The translations under genes and the position numbers were made by a program. This document shows, piece by piece, positions 23,571-35,984 of a stretch of DNA of 64,000 nt. The notes under the pieces are model-generated. The model was given only the letters and a program-made list of their open reading frames with translations, was not told where the DNA came from and searched no databases. The stretch's first letter is position 1, and every line of letters starts with the position of its first letter. The DNA comes from Apricaphanius iberus. Lineage: Eukaryota > Chordata > Actinopteri > Cyprinodontiformes > Aphaniidae. Location of the stretch: the NCBI GenBank assembly GCA_028564705.1, contig JAPXFQ010001404.1, forward strand, positions 1 to 64,000, read 5' to 3'.

Positions 23571-24837
23571 GCTGATGATGTCTGCTGCCTTTGCTAGAGA
23601 TGTCCATTGACTGTTGCTGTGAATTGTCAAGGGTTTACCTTCATCTTATAAAAAAAATAAAAAAATACGATGTCACACCCTACCTGTCTCGTAAATGTCT
23701 CTTGAAGGGATATTTACACAGCTCAAAATTATGTGTTGGATGGACCCAGTTAGGCAAAACCCATCACCGTTGATCACAAAGCCTAAAGAGATTATGTGAA
23801 CATCAAGTTTGAAGTTTTGCCACAGATATGTTTTTTTTTTTTTATTTAAGTCCAGACCTTGACATTAGCATTCCTTCATTGGAGCGTCTTTTTAAAAAGT
23901 ATTTTCTTCTGGAACAGTTATTCCTAGGAGATGGAAAAAATAAAATAAAAATAAATAATCCTCACCTTATTACAATTTGACAGACACAGAAAAGTAGTTA
24001 GAAAGGGTCTGGGTTTGAATCTGACAGCAAAAAACAAAAAAACAAAAAATAACACCAAAGCAGAATCTTCCTCATAGTGTTAATCTTTCACATTTTTTTT
24101 GTTTACAGTGGGGGCGTCTGCTCTATTAATGTTTACCACTAGATGGCTGTACAGAACTACTAACTTTCACAGTGGAGTTTTAGATTTAACTCTGGGTGAC
24201 AGCACTTTAATTGCATTAGGCCTATCTAAATAAATACATAAATAAATAAAAAATAAGTAAAATAAAAACTAAATTAGACGTTCAAATGGCCTTTTATTGA
24301 ATGGGTAGCTGATATAGGGGCATACTATTAAAATGTTTTAGAATGTTTATATACTTTCTGTTTACAGTAATGGAGAGATTTCCTTTATCACTTTCTTAAA
24401 CTGCTTATGAGGCAAGGATTTGAAGTCTCCAATTAGTTTAAATACATTTTTAGGAACTCTTGATGATAATTATAGCAGAACAGTGAAAAGGTTTCAAAGC
24501 AACCAAACTTTATGTCCTTTCTGAGAGGCGAAACAGCCAAACAGTAGAAAAAGTGAAACAATAAAATACATAAATTGGTTACTCAATAAATTTTGGGGGA
24601 TATAATAGTTCAAATATTCGTTACGTGTTTCAGAAAAAGTAACAGTATTTACTAAATGCGTAAATTTCTTATAAGTCACATACATTTTAAGTTCCACATG
24701 ATAGGTTAAAAGCATACAAATCCAAAGTTTGAGAGAATAAACACAGCCCCAACGTGCAAATGAACATACACGTATAAATGTACAGCCTAAGTATAAATGT
24801 ATTTTATTTTTAGTTGACAGGTACATTAAGATCATAT

Positions 24838-25284
24838 TATTTGAGGTTTTTTTAAACTCACTCCATCATCAGACACCGTTTGGTGGATCAGCACAACCAG
24901 CCTTCCATATAAAGCTGTGAATTGGAAATAGAATTGTTTTCATTTATTAGTAATTATTTATGTATTATTCTGATATTAGTCTGATGTATTTTTGTAATGA
25001 AGAGCAACAGGATTTTAGCTGTTTCTGGATAAAACACATTTGTAAAGAAATAACACAAAAGTGAATCTTTGATCTCTTATCTAGTTATTGTTTTCTAAAA
25101 ATCAAAAATCTTAAACAAGCAGAAATTCAGAATCTGTTTTCTGCATCTTATTGTGATGTAATAATTTATAAATAATGGTGAACATAATCCGAGTTAAATT
25201 CACCTTGACTTAGACAAGTGTGGAGACAAACGCTTTAATTTAATCTAAACTCCTGTTAGTCATTTTAAATACCGAGTTCCTCAC
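24838..25284 (-). pseudogene. Stefin pseudogene 5 (exons 2 and 3 only)
   Basis: The exon 2 relic is 25284-25204 on the minus strand, with good acceptor CACTCAG and donor AAG|GTG. It is 81 nt, with an in-frame TAG after RSLD and another stop near its end. The exon 3 relic, 24914-24838, has lost the bases coding the HVGxxEY part and stops within GV. I found no exon 1. The inverted counterpart is 49527-49913, decayed in parallel. Confidence 0.75.
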
Positions 25285-26582
25285 CTGAGTGAAACTGAAA
25301 CAAGTCAGACGTAAATAAATTAATGTAAAAAAATTTCCATACACCAGAATAACAAATTAAAATCTGACTCTTCAGTGTAGATCAATGCAATGAAATCAGA
25401 TAAATCAGAATGTAATCAGTTTATTTTAGTTTATCATGGTAAAGTTCTTCTTTACAAATGACTTCTGTATATTTGGTAATTTTTCAGTTTTTAATAATAA
25501 AACTTTTGCTACATGAAAATCTTGCTAGGGAGTATGGGTCATGTCTTTAATAAAAGTATAGGTAAATGTTTATAAAAGGTTAAAAAATATCCTTTTTACA
25601 CAAGTCTTCTCAGTAGTTCTCGTGCTTGTTTTAAATGTACTTTGAAAGGAACAGGCAACAGTATGATATTTAAAATATCTTCACTCATTGAATATCCTAT
25701 ACAACTGGGCATAAATAAAGAGATTCTCCTTTCAGATGTTGATTTACAATATTTTCATTAAAGTAAAGAATTTTTTTTGGATAGAAAAGGATAAAGGCAC
25801 CTCTCAAAATATATTGAAACAATGTAAATGCCACCCAGCAGTTTTTATCTAAAACCCTGAACCTGTCACTTTGTTTGTTTTACATTAAACTTTGATTTAA
25901 AATACTCAAAAGAGTGGTGACAATCTGAATTCTGTTAGCAATTGACATTCTTACAAGTCAGAATAATTTCTGACTAATACGAGAGTTGTCGCAACTTTCC
26001 CTCCATCTAAATCAAAACTTGAGTCAATAACTTTCTTTTTCTCTGGAAATGTTTCTTCGGGGCTCATTTTAATTTGAAACACTGTAACTTATTTTGCTAG
26101 AGAACATTATTACACAACCCTAAAAGTCCAAATAGATATTTATTTTTCAGAACTACAGTATATTGTAGAAAGAAAATCCAAAATGTTAAATTTAGTCAGT
26201 CATGCTCTCTCTTGATTAACTCCAAAACAAGAAGCTCATACTATTGAAATAAAAACAAAAGCATACAAGATTGTGTTTGGAATGAGAAAGAAATCAAAAG
26301 TGTATTTTTCTTTCATGTATTCAATGCTTTATTAATATAAAGCACAATACCAAATACATAAAATTACATTACAGAAAGGATTTTAGTAGAAATTTGAATT
26401 GTTGTTAGACTAGACAGAAACCACCACAGCACCTTAAACATATGGAAGGATTTATTAGGTATTTGACAGGGAAAGGCTTTGGTGATCAAACACTCCCCAT
26501 GATAGTATTGATAAAAAATATTGTTAAATCATAAAACAGAAAACTCAACCAGCCCACATTAAAAGTTTAAACTTATTTTAAA

Positions 26583-26726
26583 TTAAATGTTTGTCTTAAA
26601 TGGTTTCAGAGGATCATCTTTTGTGTGGTGTTCTTCCACCCCAACAAGAAAGTACTTAATTGGAAAGCGTATGCCAATAAAAAAGACATTAATCAGCAGA
26701 TGGATGTATTCTCCTCCTCCCAAATC
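26583..26726 (-). pseudogene. Isolated stefin exon 3 with an open frame
   Basis: The minus-strand frame from GATTTG (26726) reads DLGGGEYIHLLINVFFIGI, continues through VEEHHTKDDPLKPF, and stops at TAA 26583-26585. It is nearly identical to exon 3 of the intact 47705-48263 gene. The splice acceptor has been lost and no exons 1 or 2 lie upstream; instead a solo LTR begins 15 bases away. A 'DPLKPF' ending here versus 'DPLIPF' in the intact copy suggests little selection or recent divergence. Confidence 0.8.
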
Positions 26727-26740
26727 ATTTATATTAGTAC

Positions 26741-27309
26741 TGTTGTATCTTATTTTTTGGGGCTAATATCTTTAGTAAGAAGTCAGAGGTAAAAGTCTGT
26801 TTTTACCAATATTTTAATTGGGCACTTTTTGAGGAGCAGCAGAGGCCGTGGATAAATAATGGGGAGTATGTGTGACCTTTGAGGATCTCTGAGACAAAGA
26901 GTTTTATTGCAGGCTGTAAAACCAGGATGTTTATAGATAAAGGATGGAGGCCATAAAGCTGGGAGTTTTGCTTAGGACCCAGGACCATAAACCATAAAAC
27001 TCAGAATGAACTTTTGACTTGGATCCAGGAGGAGGTCATAATTCTTGACATCCAATCATTGTTAAGACACTGTTTAAAACGTTCTGATTGGAGCAGATTA
27101 ATCCTGGGAGGTTTTGGACGTTTATAAAAGTTATGACACGGAAACCATTCTTCGTCAGATCTTTGTCTGGCCCAGAGAAAATAGGGCATGTTTTCTCTGT
27201 AAAACCGCATATTTGTTAATCTGTTCAAAATAAATGTTAAGAACTGGAAATTGGTTCCTTGTCTCTGTTTTGAACATGCAGTGAATTAATTTTGATATTT
27301 AATTCTACA
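26741..27309 (+). mobile_element. Solo LTR of an endogenous retrovirus-like element
   Basis: The element begins TGTTGTATC and ends AATTCTACA (TG...CA) and is flanked on both sides by GTAC (26737-26740 and 27310-27313), a 4-bp target duplication. Inside, in order, are a TATA-like 'gtttataaaagtt' at about 27120, an 'aataaat' poly(A) signal at about 27228 and a U5-like tail. No internal gag, pol or env sequence and no second LTR are present, so it is a recombination remnant. A 4-bp duplication fits gamma/epsilon-type retroviral integration. It sits where intron 2 of the adjacent stefin copy should be. Confidence 0.7.
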
Positions 27310-28080
27310 GTACTCATTTATAATATTAACCCAATAAATAATCCCGCCCACTTTGGACTTTTGAGCTCATTTTGCTTCATCCTGGATTTTACTTCTAACT
27401 CTTGACAAGGTTTCCCTGTTATGTGGTGTTGCGTCATCATTTCTATTAAAATGACATGATATCTTTGCTGCCACAACATCACAACATTGACTAGATACAT
27501 TAACGCGAATGGTGGCTTGCAGGGAAAGTTCTCGTTAGCTGTTTTGGTGCTAATTTTTTGCACAAAAACAAAAATGGTATGGCCGTCTGTTTCAGCTTTC
27601 CTCTATATAATAGTAGTCCTTTCTGCGCAAACCTATTTTACCTTTCAAACACCGCTGACTGATTGCTCTGTTTAATGTTGAGGTGCGCGGAGAGAAAAAA
27701 ATGAAAACAGCCAGCTGGCAGCTGTGAAGCGGCCCTTTATGGCGAGCTGCTTCGGTAAAAACTCTATATCCTTATATCCATTGTTTGGTATGCTAAATAG
27801 TATGCAACGACATGGGACTACTTAAACGTTTTCCCCTACAAGTTTAAACTTTTACCAAACTAGTGCATGAATAGTGTTAATAGCAACTCCTTTTTGTCTA
27901 GTTGCACATTTAGCACACTTGTACAACTTGTACTTGTACTCCAGGTAGGGTGCTCCCGATTAGCCACTCTGGGCCTGATGATACCCCTAGCTAACATTAT
28001 TAAACAAGGGCCAAACCCCTGTTATTTTACAGGATTAAAGGTTCAGAATAGAGCAGGAATATTTACAGAAATACTAGGAG
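27310..28080. other. Intergenic, nothing recognised
   Basis: There are moderately GC-rich patches near 27680-27760, but no supported exon or known element. Confidence 0.35.
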
Positions 28081-28082
28081 GT

Positions 28083-28540
28083 AGGGCTGGGCAATATGGC
28101 TTAAAAATTAAATCTCTGATTTTTTTTAATACCAAATCTGATTTCAGATTTAAATAAATTTTTCCCTTCCTATTTTTGTCATAAGAAAAAATTGCAAGTG
28201 ACATTTTCAAAAAACCTGCTTTTATTGCAATCATCCTGTCTTGGAGCTGACTTGAATTTAATGTCCAACTAAAAACAAGCTGCAAAAGTATCCTTGTGAA
28301 ACAAGATGGCTAGATTGAAATCACTCTGTTTTCCAAAAATTTAATCTTCAACAACACAAGAGAGATGCTTTTTGCTGGAGCTTTTGTTGTGACTGCATTT
28401 TGTTGGAGCTTTTGTTAAGGTAAGCCCACCCACGTCCTCGTCCACTACAGTTCTTTTGAGATGGTAATGGTAACACAACCTACCCTTTCCGGACCGTACT
28501 GGCCCGTTCCCTACTGTATCATACTGGCCCTAGTGGAAAT
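28083..28540. repeat. Non-autonomous DNA-transposon-like repeats
   Basis: Starts with 'tagggctgggcaatatggc', a widespread fish repeat end, and contains 'ccggaccgtactggcccg...ccctagtggaaatggggc' near 28490-28540, which resembles the 'ggccctttttccactag' element at 38358. Family names were not determined. Confidence 0.4.
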
Positions 28541-28710
28541 GGGGCATTAGATAAGTCGATGAACATAGTACCACTTCTGCCTCCAGGTGGTGGTATTGTC
28601 CTCTAGCTGTATGTCAACGATCATTATACAGCATTAACCTCCATCAGTAAATTATAGATTGATATAATTAATTTTGAATGGCATTCCTGCTTGTCACAGT
28701 GAATAATAGA
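28540..28710. repeat. Inverted duplicate of 21230-21400
   Basis: The reverse complement of the segment near 21230-21400, including 'accacttctgcctccaggtggtggtattg'. Confidence 0.7.
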
Positions 28711-28789
28711 CTACCTCACTGGCCAACTACAGTAGGGTCAGAATCTAATACAAAAAATGCAGAAAGTCACACTGGATGACTTTTAAATA

Positions 28790-29490
<701 letters not shown>

Positions 29491-29514
29491 AGATCCCGTT
29501 TCATGTCCACTAAG

Positions 29515-29810
29515 CCACGTACTGTCGTTCCTCCAGCAGCTGATGGACAGAAATTTAGCATTCACTACAGTTAAAACTTATGCTGCAGCTATTTCTTCCC
29601 GTCATGAAGGTTTCGGTGACGGATCGGTCTCCTCTACTCTGTCACTGCGTGCGCTGTCATGTTACGTGGCGCACATGGCTGCACTGGCACTGCTTCCAGC
29701 TATTTCCTCTGGACTCGATCCTCCAGAGAATCTCAGAACTCATTCCACGAGAGAGATTTCATCCTTCACAGCTCTGCAAGGAGGGATGATGGTGGTGCGC
29801 TACAGCTTGC
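29515..29810 (+). pseudogene. DIRS-type tyrosine recombinase fragment
   Basis: The plus-strand frame reads [20 protein letters not shown] and then AAISSRHEGFGDGSV. This is the N-terminal core-binding part of the DIRS1-like tyrosine recombinase (family pattern 'FLQ.LLD..L...T.K.Y.AAIS..HEGFG'). After about 29640 the frame shifts and later residues match less well. It directly abuts the truncated Tc1 relic, so one element inserted into or was joined to the other. Confidence 0.65.
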
Positions 29811-30078
29811 TGGTCATCACCGTGTTAATTTATCTATTTCTATCTGAGAGATATTTCCGCTTTCTATATTATTTTCTTATTGGTGTTCTGACAGAATTAT
29901 GGTTTTTATTTTTTCTGATAACGTAAACTTATGTATTCAGTCAATATTCATACTAAAAATTCACGTGAAGAAAATTATCTCTTTTCTCCAGTCAAATTAA
30001 GTACAAAGCCTGTAATTAATCAGATTAAAATTTTTTATCGAGTCCCGGCCCTAATATATAATATATGTTATATAATAT
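29810..30078. other. Short AT-rich spacer
   Basis: No gene is seen; it ends in a TA-rich microsatellite that flanks the next element. Confidence 0.4.
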
Positions 30079-30444
30079 ATCCATCCATCTTCTTAACCGC
30101 TTATCCAATTCAGGGTCACGGGGCAGCTGGAGCCTATCCCAGCAATTATCAGGCGTTAGGCAGGGTACACTCTGAACAGGACGCCAGTCTGTTGCAGGGC
30201 CAACACAGAGAGACAGACAACCATTCACACTCACATTCATTCCTAGGGACAATTTTAGAGTGATCAATTCACCTATCATGCATGTTTTTGGACTGTGGGA
30301 GGAAGCCGGAGTACCCGGAGAGAACCCACGCATACACGGGGAGAACATGCAAACTCCATGCAGAAAGACCCTGGGCCGGGATACGAACCCATGACCTTCT
30401 TGCTGCAAGGCAACAGCGCTAACCACTGCGCCACCGTGCAGCCC
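30079..30444 (-). mobile_element. Dispersed fish repeat with (GGAT)n tail, full-length-like
   Basis: On the minus strand it runs from the 'gtggcgcagtggttagcgctg' end to 'ggataagcggttaagaagatggatggat'. It contains the recognisable block on the header-like 'ggagaacatgcaaactccatgcag' and 'tttggactgtgggaggaagccggagtacccgg'. The second copy at 43082-43374 is in the opposite orientation. The flanks on both sides are 'tatataatata' (30069-30079 and 30445-30455), so it inserted into a TA microsatellite; a target duplication is possible but cannot be told from the simple repeat. Confidence 0.7.
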
Positions 30445-30490
30445 TATATAATATATAATATATATAATATATAATATATAATATATTATT
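30445..30490. repeat. TA-rich microsatellite
   Basis: Repeats of 'tatataatata' follow the inserted element. Confidence 0.85.
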
Positions 30491-30741
30491 TGTCTGGGCA
30501 GATGACTATTTGCTTTAGCACCCCCAATTTAACTAAACAAACAGGACATGTTTTAGTTCCTGTTACTTTGAATTGAGAGATGTCTGGCACCTTGGACTGC
30601 ACATGGACACTTTTAGTTGCTTTAGTTATACCTACAGATCATCTCGTAAAAACACTGTATTCATACAAATTTTTATTTGAAAATTACCAACTAAAAAAAA
30701 AATCTTGTTATGAAATACTTTATGTAAAAATTATCTTTATT

Positions 30742-31477
30742 TGTCAGATTCATGCCAGGTCTCACCTATCAGCCTGATTTAATGCACCTGTGCCATGCCT
30801 GTTTCCTCTCCCCACCTCACCTGTCTCTCTCACTATTTAAACATCTCCTTGCCTCTGCTTCCCTGCCAGAGTTTCGAACCCTCACGCCAGTAGATATCAA
30901 GCCTTATGTTTCTGATCTCCGTCAACGACCTGTTTCACGTTCTTAGAGTTCCTGCCTTTCCCAAGCCCTTGACTAACCTCGATCGCCTTTCTGACCTCCT
31001 AACGCCGAACCCAGCTACGGACCCTGACCACCGATCTCTGCCTTCTCTGGATTAACTGACCGCCGCCCGCCCGTGCATGACCTTTGCCTATTTCCCGGTT
31101 CCAAGATTCTGATCAGCCCCAAGTGACAAGGTGAACTATTCAAGTATATTAAGTATCACCTCTCAGGAGGAGAAGGAAGTGGAGCGCATACCCTGTCACA
31201 CGTGTGAGAGTTTACAAAGCGCTGCTGCAGCCTCTGTCCCGCTGACGTCACCGCCCCGGGGAATTGCCTGTCATCCTCCCCGCTGGAGGTTAGGAGAACA
31301 ACATCTAAATTCTTCCCCCAGAATCGCTAAACGATATCCTTCTCTCTTCGGAACCAGAGATCCAGCCTGCAGATTCTTTTGCACATTTCCCGATCTGTTA
31401 AATAAAACCTCCTCCTGAGTTGTTGCTCACTTCTGTGTTGTGGCTGAATTTTTGGGTCTTCCTCGTAGTTTATGACA
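30742..31477 (+). mobile_element. Solo LTR, Gypsy-like
   Basis: Starts TGTCAGATTC and ends TTTATGACA, giving TGTCA...TGACA inverted termini. Flanks are 'ttatt' before and 'ttata' after, a 5-bp target duplication with one mismatch. Inside are a promoter-like 'cactatttaaac' at about 30832, a pyrimidine-rich leader, and 'aataaaacctcctcctgag' at about 31400 as the poly(A) signal, followed by a 70-base U5-like end. There are no internal genes. The class assignment as Gypsy-like rests on layout only. Confidence 0.6.
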
Positions 31478-31479
31478 TT

Positions 31480-33210
31480 ATATAAAAAAAAAAAAAAAAA
31501 TTGAATTATTTTTCTTTAAGAAAAATAATAGCTTGTATTGTTAAGAAACATCTTTGACTTAGAAAAACTGAGGTTTTCATTAATTTATTTTCTTGTTAAT
31601 CTAGAAAAACAAAGCTTTATTTTCATGTATCTGTTCTGTTAATTAAAAAACAAGTTTCGTCATTCTTTCAAGCATTTAATTTGGTTTAGTCACCAGAAGT
31701 CCACCAGACTGCAGTAGAAGATGAGAGAGACTAATTTCTTAATATTTCAAAAAGGTTTTTTTGTAATGTTTTCATATGTTTGAGATATTTCTTATCACTA
31801 AAACAAATCTGCCAAAGAGGTTATGATTTTGCAGACGTTTATCTTTTTGTGTCTGAATGAGTGAACAGACTATCGATCTCACAGTGAGGAAATGTACATG
31901 TTAAGGCAACACACACATGAAATGAATCAGAATTAAAGACAAGAAAAAACAGACAGTAAGCTATGGAATAACAAAAAATGAATAAATAAAAATACCACTG
32001 TTAACAAAATAACTCAAAGTGTTTGGTGGAGTTGGATGCAATATTCAGGAAATGAGGCAAGGAATGAGTGATTACATTTTGGGGATGATTATGGAGGAAT
32101 CTGAACTGTTCTGAGGTGCTTGGCAGATGACTAAGCTCTCCAACTTCTGCTTTTCTCATTATTTTTTAGATTTCTGATTGATTCAGTCAGGTTGTGATAT
32201 TTTTATGTGCAGTGACTTTCTAAGTCTTATTTAGATGCATGTGCTGATATCAAAGCGAAGGTGCTACTGACTAAGTGACTGGATGCCCATTGACATTTCT
32301 CCTGCTGTGTTAAAATGTACAAAACAGTGAAATGTGTCTTGCCTGGGCGGACAGATCTCTGGGTGCTCAGCACCCCTAAATGTCTCATCCTAGAATCACC
32401 CCTGATCTAAATTAAAGAGAATTCTTAAAAATTCAGAGGAGGGGTATATGTTGCTAATAATTTTTAAGTGAACTTCTTTCGCCTTTGGGGAAATGGGAAA
32501 CTTAAAGAATTTGGATTGTAAATGTTCAACTTCGTCTTTAGAGAAAAATCGTAAGATTAATATTCTATTTGAAGAAAATGGATACAGCTCGTCAATCAGG
32601 ATATGTCGGATTGTATTATTATTTATTTTATTATCTATGATATTGTATCCATGTAAACGAACCGAAGGAAGCACTGGATTTATATTATTCTTAATTAAAT
32701 TATAAGACATCATGAAAATAGTCTGAGGTATCGCTTTGATAAGCTCATCGTACTGCCTTCTGTCATTTATGTTGTATTTAGAAGAGAAAGTATTAAACGG
32801 CTGTATCTAAGAGATGCATCACTGACCAAATTTCTTTCTCAAGCCAGTTTTTATAAAATAAAGATTTATAGGAATTTGGAAACCAGTTAACACAAAAACA
32901 TGTTGATCCGTAACAATAAGACGTTCTGTAGGAGGAGTTTCACTAAGGGTAGGAGGGCTTAGAGAGGCACAGATGAATAACAAGTACGGAAGGGATGAGA
33001 AGGCACTATACACAGGATTTTAAGAATGATTTAGGGTCAAATGTTCCTTTGAGTCTGCTATAGAATGGTACTTTGTGCCTGGAAGAAGAAAAATACCCCC
33101 CCCCTCCCCCTTTAAGGGATACATGTGAGTTTTTTCAAAATCGTAGATATGTCTTACTCAAAAATGTTATCTAGATTTTAAACACCATAGAACAATATTA
33201 TACTTCAATG
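31480..33210. other. Intergenic, nothing recognised
   Basis: An A17 run lies just after 31480 and a C-rich run near 33097. The open frame at 32713-32396 (minus) has no motif, and the fragments of plus-strand frame are short. Confidence 0.4.
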
Positions 33211-33213
33211 GTA

Positions 33214-33219
33214 TTTATT
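33214..33219 (-). promoter_or_regulatory. Poly(A) signal of the QVVAG stefin gene
   Basis: AATAAA on the minus strand in 'CTCAATAAATACC', about 165 bases beyond the stop codon. Confidence 0.6.
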
Positions 33220-33383
33220 GAGACAGTTTATAGCATTTTGACATTCCTGTTACAGCTTCCATTTATACAGATTTGAAACGGTGCATGTCGTAACTGAACA
33301 TTACTGTACCAAGCTTGCTCATAAAAATGCACTTTTTTTTTTTTGAAGTAGCCATTTGGAGGAAGTTGAATCAGAATGTTTCA

Positions 33384-34259
33384 TCACTTGGAGGCGAAGG
33401 CCCCGAATGGCTCAAGAGGATCCTCTCGTTTGTGGTCACCCTGCACTCCCTTAAATGTTATCGTAATTGTGTCGCTCAGCAGAGGGCTTTTGAAGATCTG
33501 CTGATGGACGTATTCATTTTCTCCCACTTGAACCTACAGAGAGAAGAGAAAGGAAATAATCTTTTAAATAGGACTGGAGATTTAATGTTGCAGGTTTCTT
33601 GCCAAACCTGTTCATTTGAATCATGTTGACAGGTTCTTTCTTGTTATTCAAACGTGCATCTTACAATCTTTTTTTTCTTTTTTTCTAGTGAATGTAATTT
33701 TTCCTAACCACCTTTCTCATTAACACTTTTCATTTTGACAAAACATTAAATCCAGCACTAGCCAAATTTCAGTCTCTGCAAAAGTTTTAGTTTTTGTCTA
33801 GTTTCAGTCTAATAAATGTTACCAAAATGTAGTCAACTGAAGGTACAGTAAATGTATTAGCCTATATTATAATATGAAGTCTTGGAGAAAAATGTTTTTT
33901 AGGTTCCTCTGAATATTCTACTATCAAGTAATGGCAGTTACTAACATTTATTTATTTGCATTAAGTAGTCTTGAATAATTTGATATAATATAAATCTTTG
34001 TTTTTACCTTGATGAGATAGTTGAGCCCAGCCACAACCTGTGATCGATATTCAATTGCATTGAATTCTTCATACGTTTTTCCAGATTTTGACTCTGAAAT
34101 GCTTTTCATCTGTTTGAGAATCAAAAGAAAATAAATTTTGTAATAGAAAGTTTGAATGGTAGCATTTTTAAACAATGAAGAATTGAAGCTCACCCATTTA
34201 GAAATCATGATAAGTTCCTCATCAACGGGCATGGTATTTGACCATCCCCCAAGATTCAT
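33384..34259 (-). CDS. cstb: Cystatin B / stefin, three exons, canonical QVVAG inhibitor
   Basis: A cytosolic inhibitor of papain-family proteases (cathepsins B, H, L, S) by family knowledge. Coding exons on the minus strand are 34259-34194, 34109-34008 and 33533-33384, giving 22+34+49 = 105 residues. Both introns are phase 0, with donors GTGAGC and GTAAAA and acceptors AACAG and TGTAG. It starts [15 protein letters not shown], with the N-terminal Gly-Gly that forms the inhibitor trunk. Exon 2 ends [14 protein letters not shown], with the intact first binding loop. Exon 3 begins [10 protein letters not shown] and ends [13 protein letters not shown]. There is no signal peptide and no cysteine, as usual for stefins. 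A TATAAATA box lies at 34347-34354, about 90 bases upstream of the ATG. This is the most conventional member of the cluster and its likely functional reference. Whether it is the strict orthologue of mammalian CSTB or CSTA cannot be settled here. Confidence 0.9.
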
Positions 34260-34346
34260 TCTGTTTCTCTTTGCTGCTTCTAACTAAGAAGTAAAGTATC
34301 TGTTGTTATCAGGCTCAAAAGCTTATCATCAGTTGGTTTTCAAGCA

Positions 34347-34354
34347 TATTTATA
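34347..34354 (-). promoter_or_regulatory. TATA box of the QVVAG stefin gene
   Basis: TATAAATA on the minus strand, about 90 bases before the start codon. The paralogues have related AT-rich boxes at about 6824-6833 (minus) and 47611-47618 (plus). Confidence 0.5.
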
Positions 34355-34399
34355 CTATAGGTAGTGTGGAGGCAGACTGGAAGGTGGGCCCTAATGTTG

Positions 34400-35980
34400 G
34401 GTGGAGCTCTGTGTGAAAACACCTCACATTTTTCTGAATAATTCTGTGTTTCTCAGTAACTGTTAAAGCAATAGTTAAAAAGAATTCCAGTCCAACCTCA
34501 ATGTGGGGATCTTGCTACAGCTGACACTTCTCTTGAAGAGCCTTGATGATCAGGGAGGAGGCTAAGCAATTAAAAAGAACTGAGTTACAGAATATCTTGA
34601 TCTGAAAAGAGACACAGTACATTTATTACACTAATAACCTGGCTTGCAAAAACGTATAAAGATAATCTGAGTTAGACAATTTTACTGATTGCTAGACTAA
34701 AGAATATCATTTTATGTAAGCAGGTCAATGAAGGATTTAGCTAAAAACTGACAGCGGTAAGCAGGATCAGAATCTTTTTTGATGCTCCATTAAAAATAAA
34801 TAAATAAATAAATATTTTTAAAGTTCTGTTTTGTGATTAGTAATTAATAGTAAAGGCAGCCAGGGAATATTCCACAATGCTGGAGAACCATGGTCCTTAT
34901 ACCTACAGTGGTGGCTCAAGAAATACTTGGTGTTATGCTTTGGCTAGGTAGCACTGATATAACACACACAGGCAGGCACACAGAAAGAAAGACGTGATGA
35001 TGGAGGGGGAGACCGTTGCTGTACTGTTGAAATAAAAATGTTAAAACTCCGAATGAGACTGAATGATCCTTATCTCTGTCTCTAGGGAATTCTCCCATAT
35101 CAACGCCATCTGTACATTTAGTGTGTATGCTCACTTCTTCATTGTGGCTGGGCTGATGCCTATCTCTTTATTTAAAGGGATTCATATAAAAATACAGACT
35201 GAAAGGTAGGCAGATTAAGGTTAACAAGTAGCAAAACCACAAAATAAAACAGTGACAAGTTGTCATGGGGTTTCTTGTGGATGGAGCAAAGTGTAGGCAA
35301 GAACTCTGAACTATCATTGAAGGCATTTTTAATGAAAGTAAAAGATTGAGCCAGCCCTGGACAATATGTAGTGCAAAGAAGCTACCCTAAGCCCTCTGCA
35401 GACTAACCTGTATGATGTACCCCTCATAAACCAAAAAAGACCAGATTGAAGTCTCAGCTGCAGCCTTGCAGATCCAGAAAAACTGCTTGTTTATTCTAAT
35501 AAGGCTTAAAGAACAGTCCAAGACGAAGACATATCTAGGCATGAACGACCAAGCTTTATACTGACCAAGCTTTATATTCATTTCTTAAAGTTCTCCTTCA
35601 CTGTTTTTTTTAAATTAATTTCCTAGTGTTCCCTGGTATGAAATAATGCCATCTGTGTCGGTTTCTTAAAAAAAAAAAATTATTCCCAGTCTATTTCAGT
35701 TTATGCTATTTTCAGTGCTTGAGTAGGTGTGGAAACAACCAGATCTGAGGTGCTTCTGCAGTAAGATTAGCGAAATTCAAGTTTCTGTCCTCTGATTGGC
35801 TAACTGCAACACTACTGTTATGCTGGCTCTATTTACAAAATTCATTAACAAGAGACAAAAATGGTGCCGGCGGAGTTTACCACCAAGTTTAGGCAGCATT
35901 ACCAAGCAAGACCATACTTCGATGTGCTGCTGGCTGCAGCAGAACTCCATACAGCAGCTACTTTGTCACTACAGTGTAAA
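34400..35980. other. Intergenic, nothing recognised
   Basis: No stefin exon, known element or RNA gene is seen. Open frames are short and without motifs. Confidence 0.4.
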
Positions 35981-35984
35981 TGTG

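Larger units (their letters stand above)
23390..26726. repeat. Left copy of inverted duplication C
   Basis: Pairs in reverse orientation with 48117-51510. Anchors are 23640-23780 with 51340-51490, 24260-24540 with 50560-50850, 25205-25310 with 49500-49605, 25860-25940 with 48880-48960, and 26395-26580 with 48265-48450. The match ends at the start of a stefin exon 3, where a solo LTR follows after 14 bases. Confidence 0.85.

Noticed and set aside
29543..29926. 127-codon frame as a host gene
   Set aside because: Its start matches the DIRS tyrosine recombinase core-binding domain, so it is a transposon fragment.
31131..31418. 95-codon open frame in a GC-rich stretch
   Set aside because: It lies wholly inside the solo LTR at 30742-31477 and has no domain.
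32396..32713. 105-codon minus-strand open frame
   Set aside because: AT-rich composition with no recognisable domain; consistent with chance.
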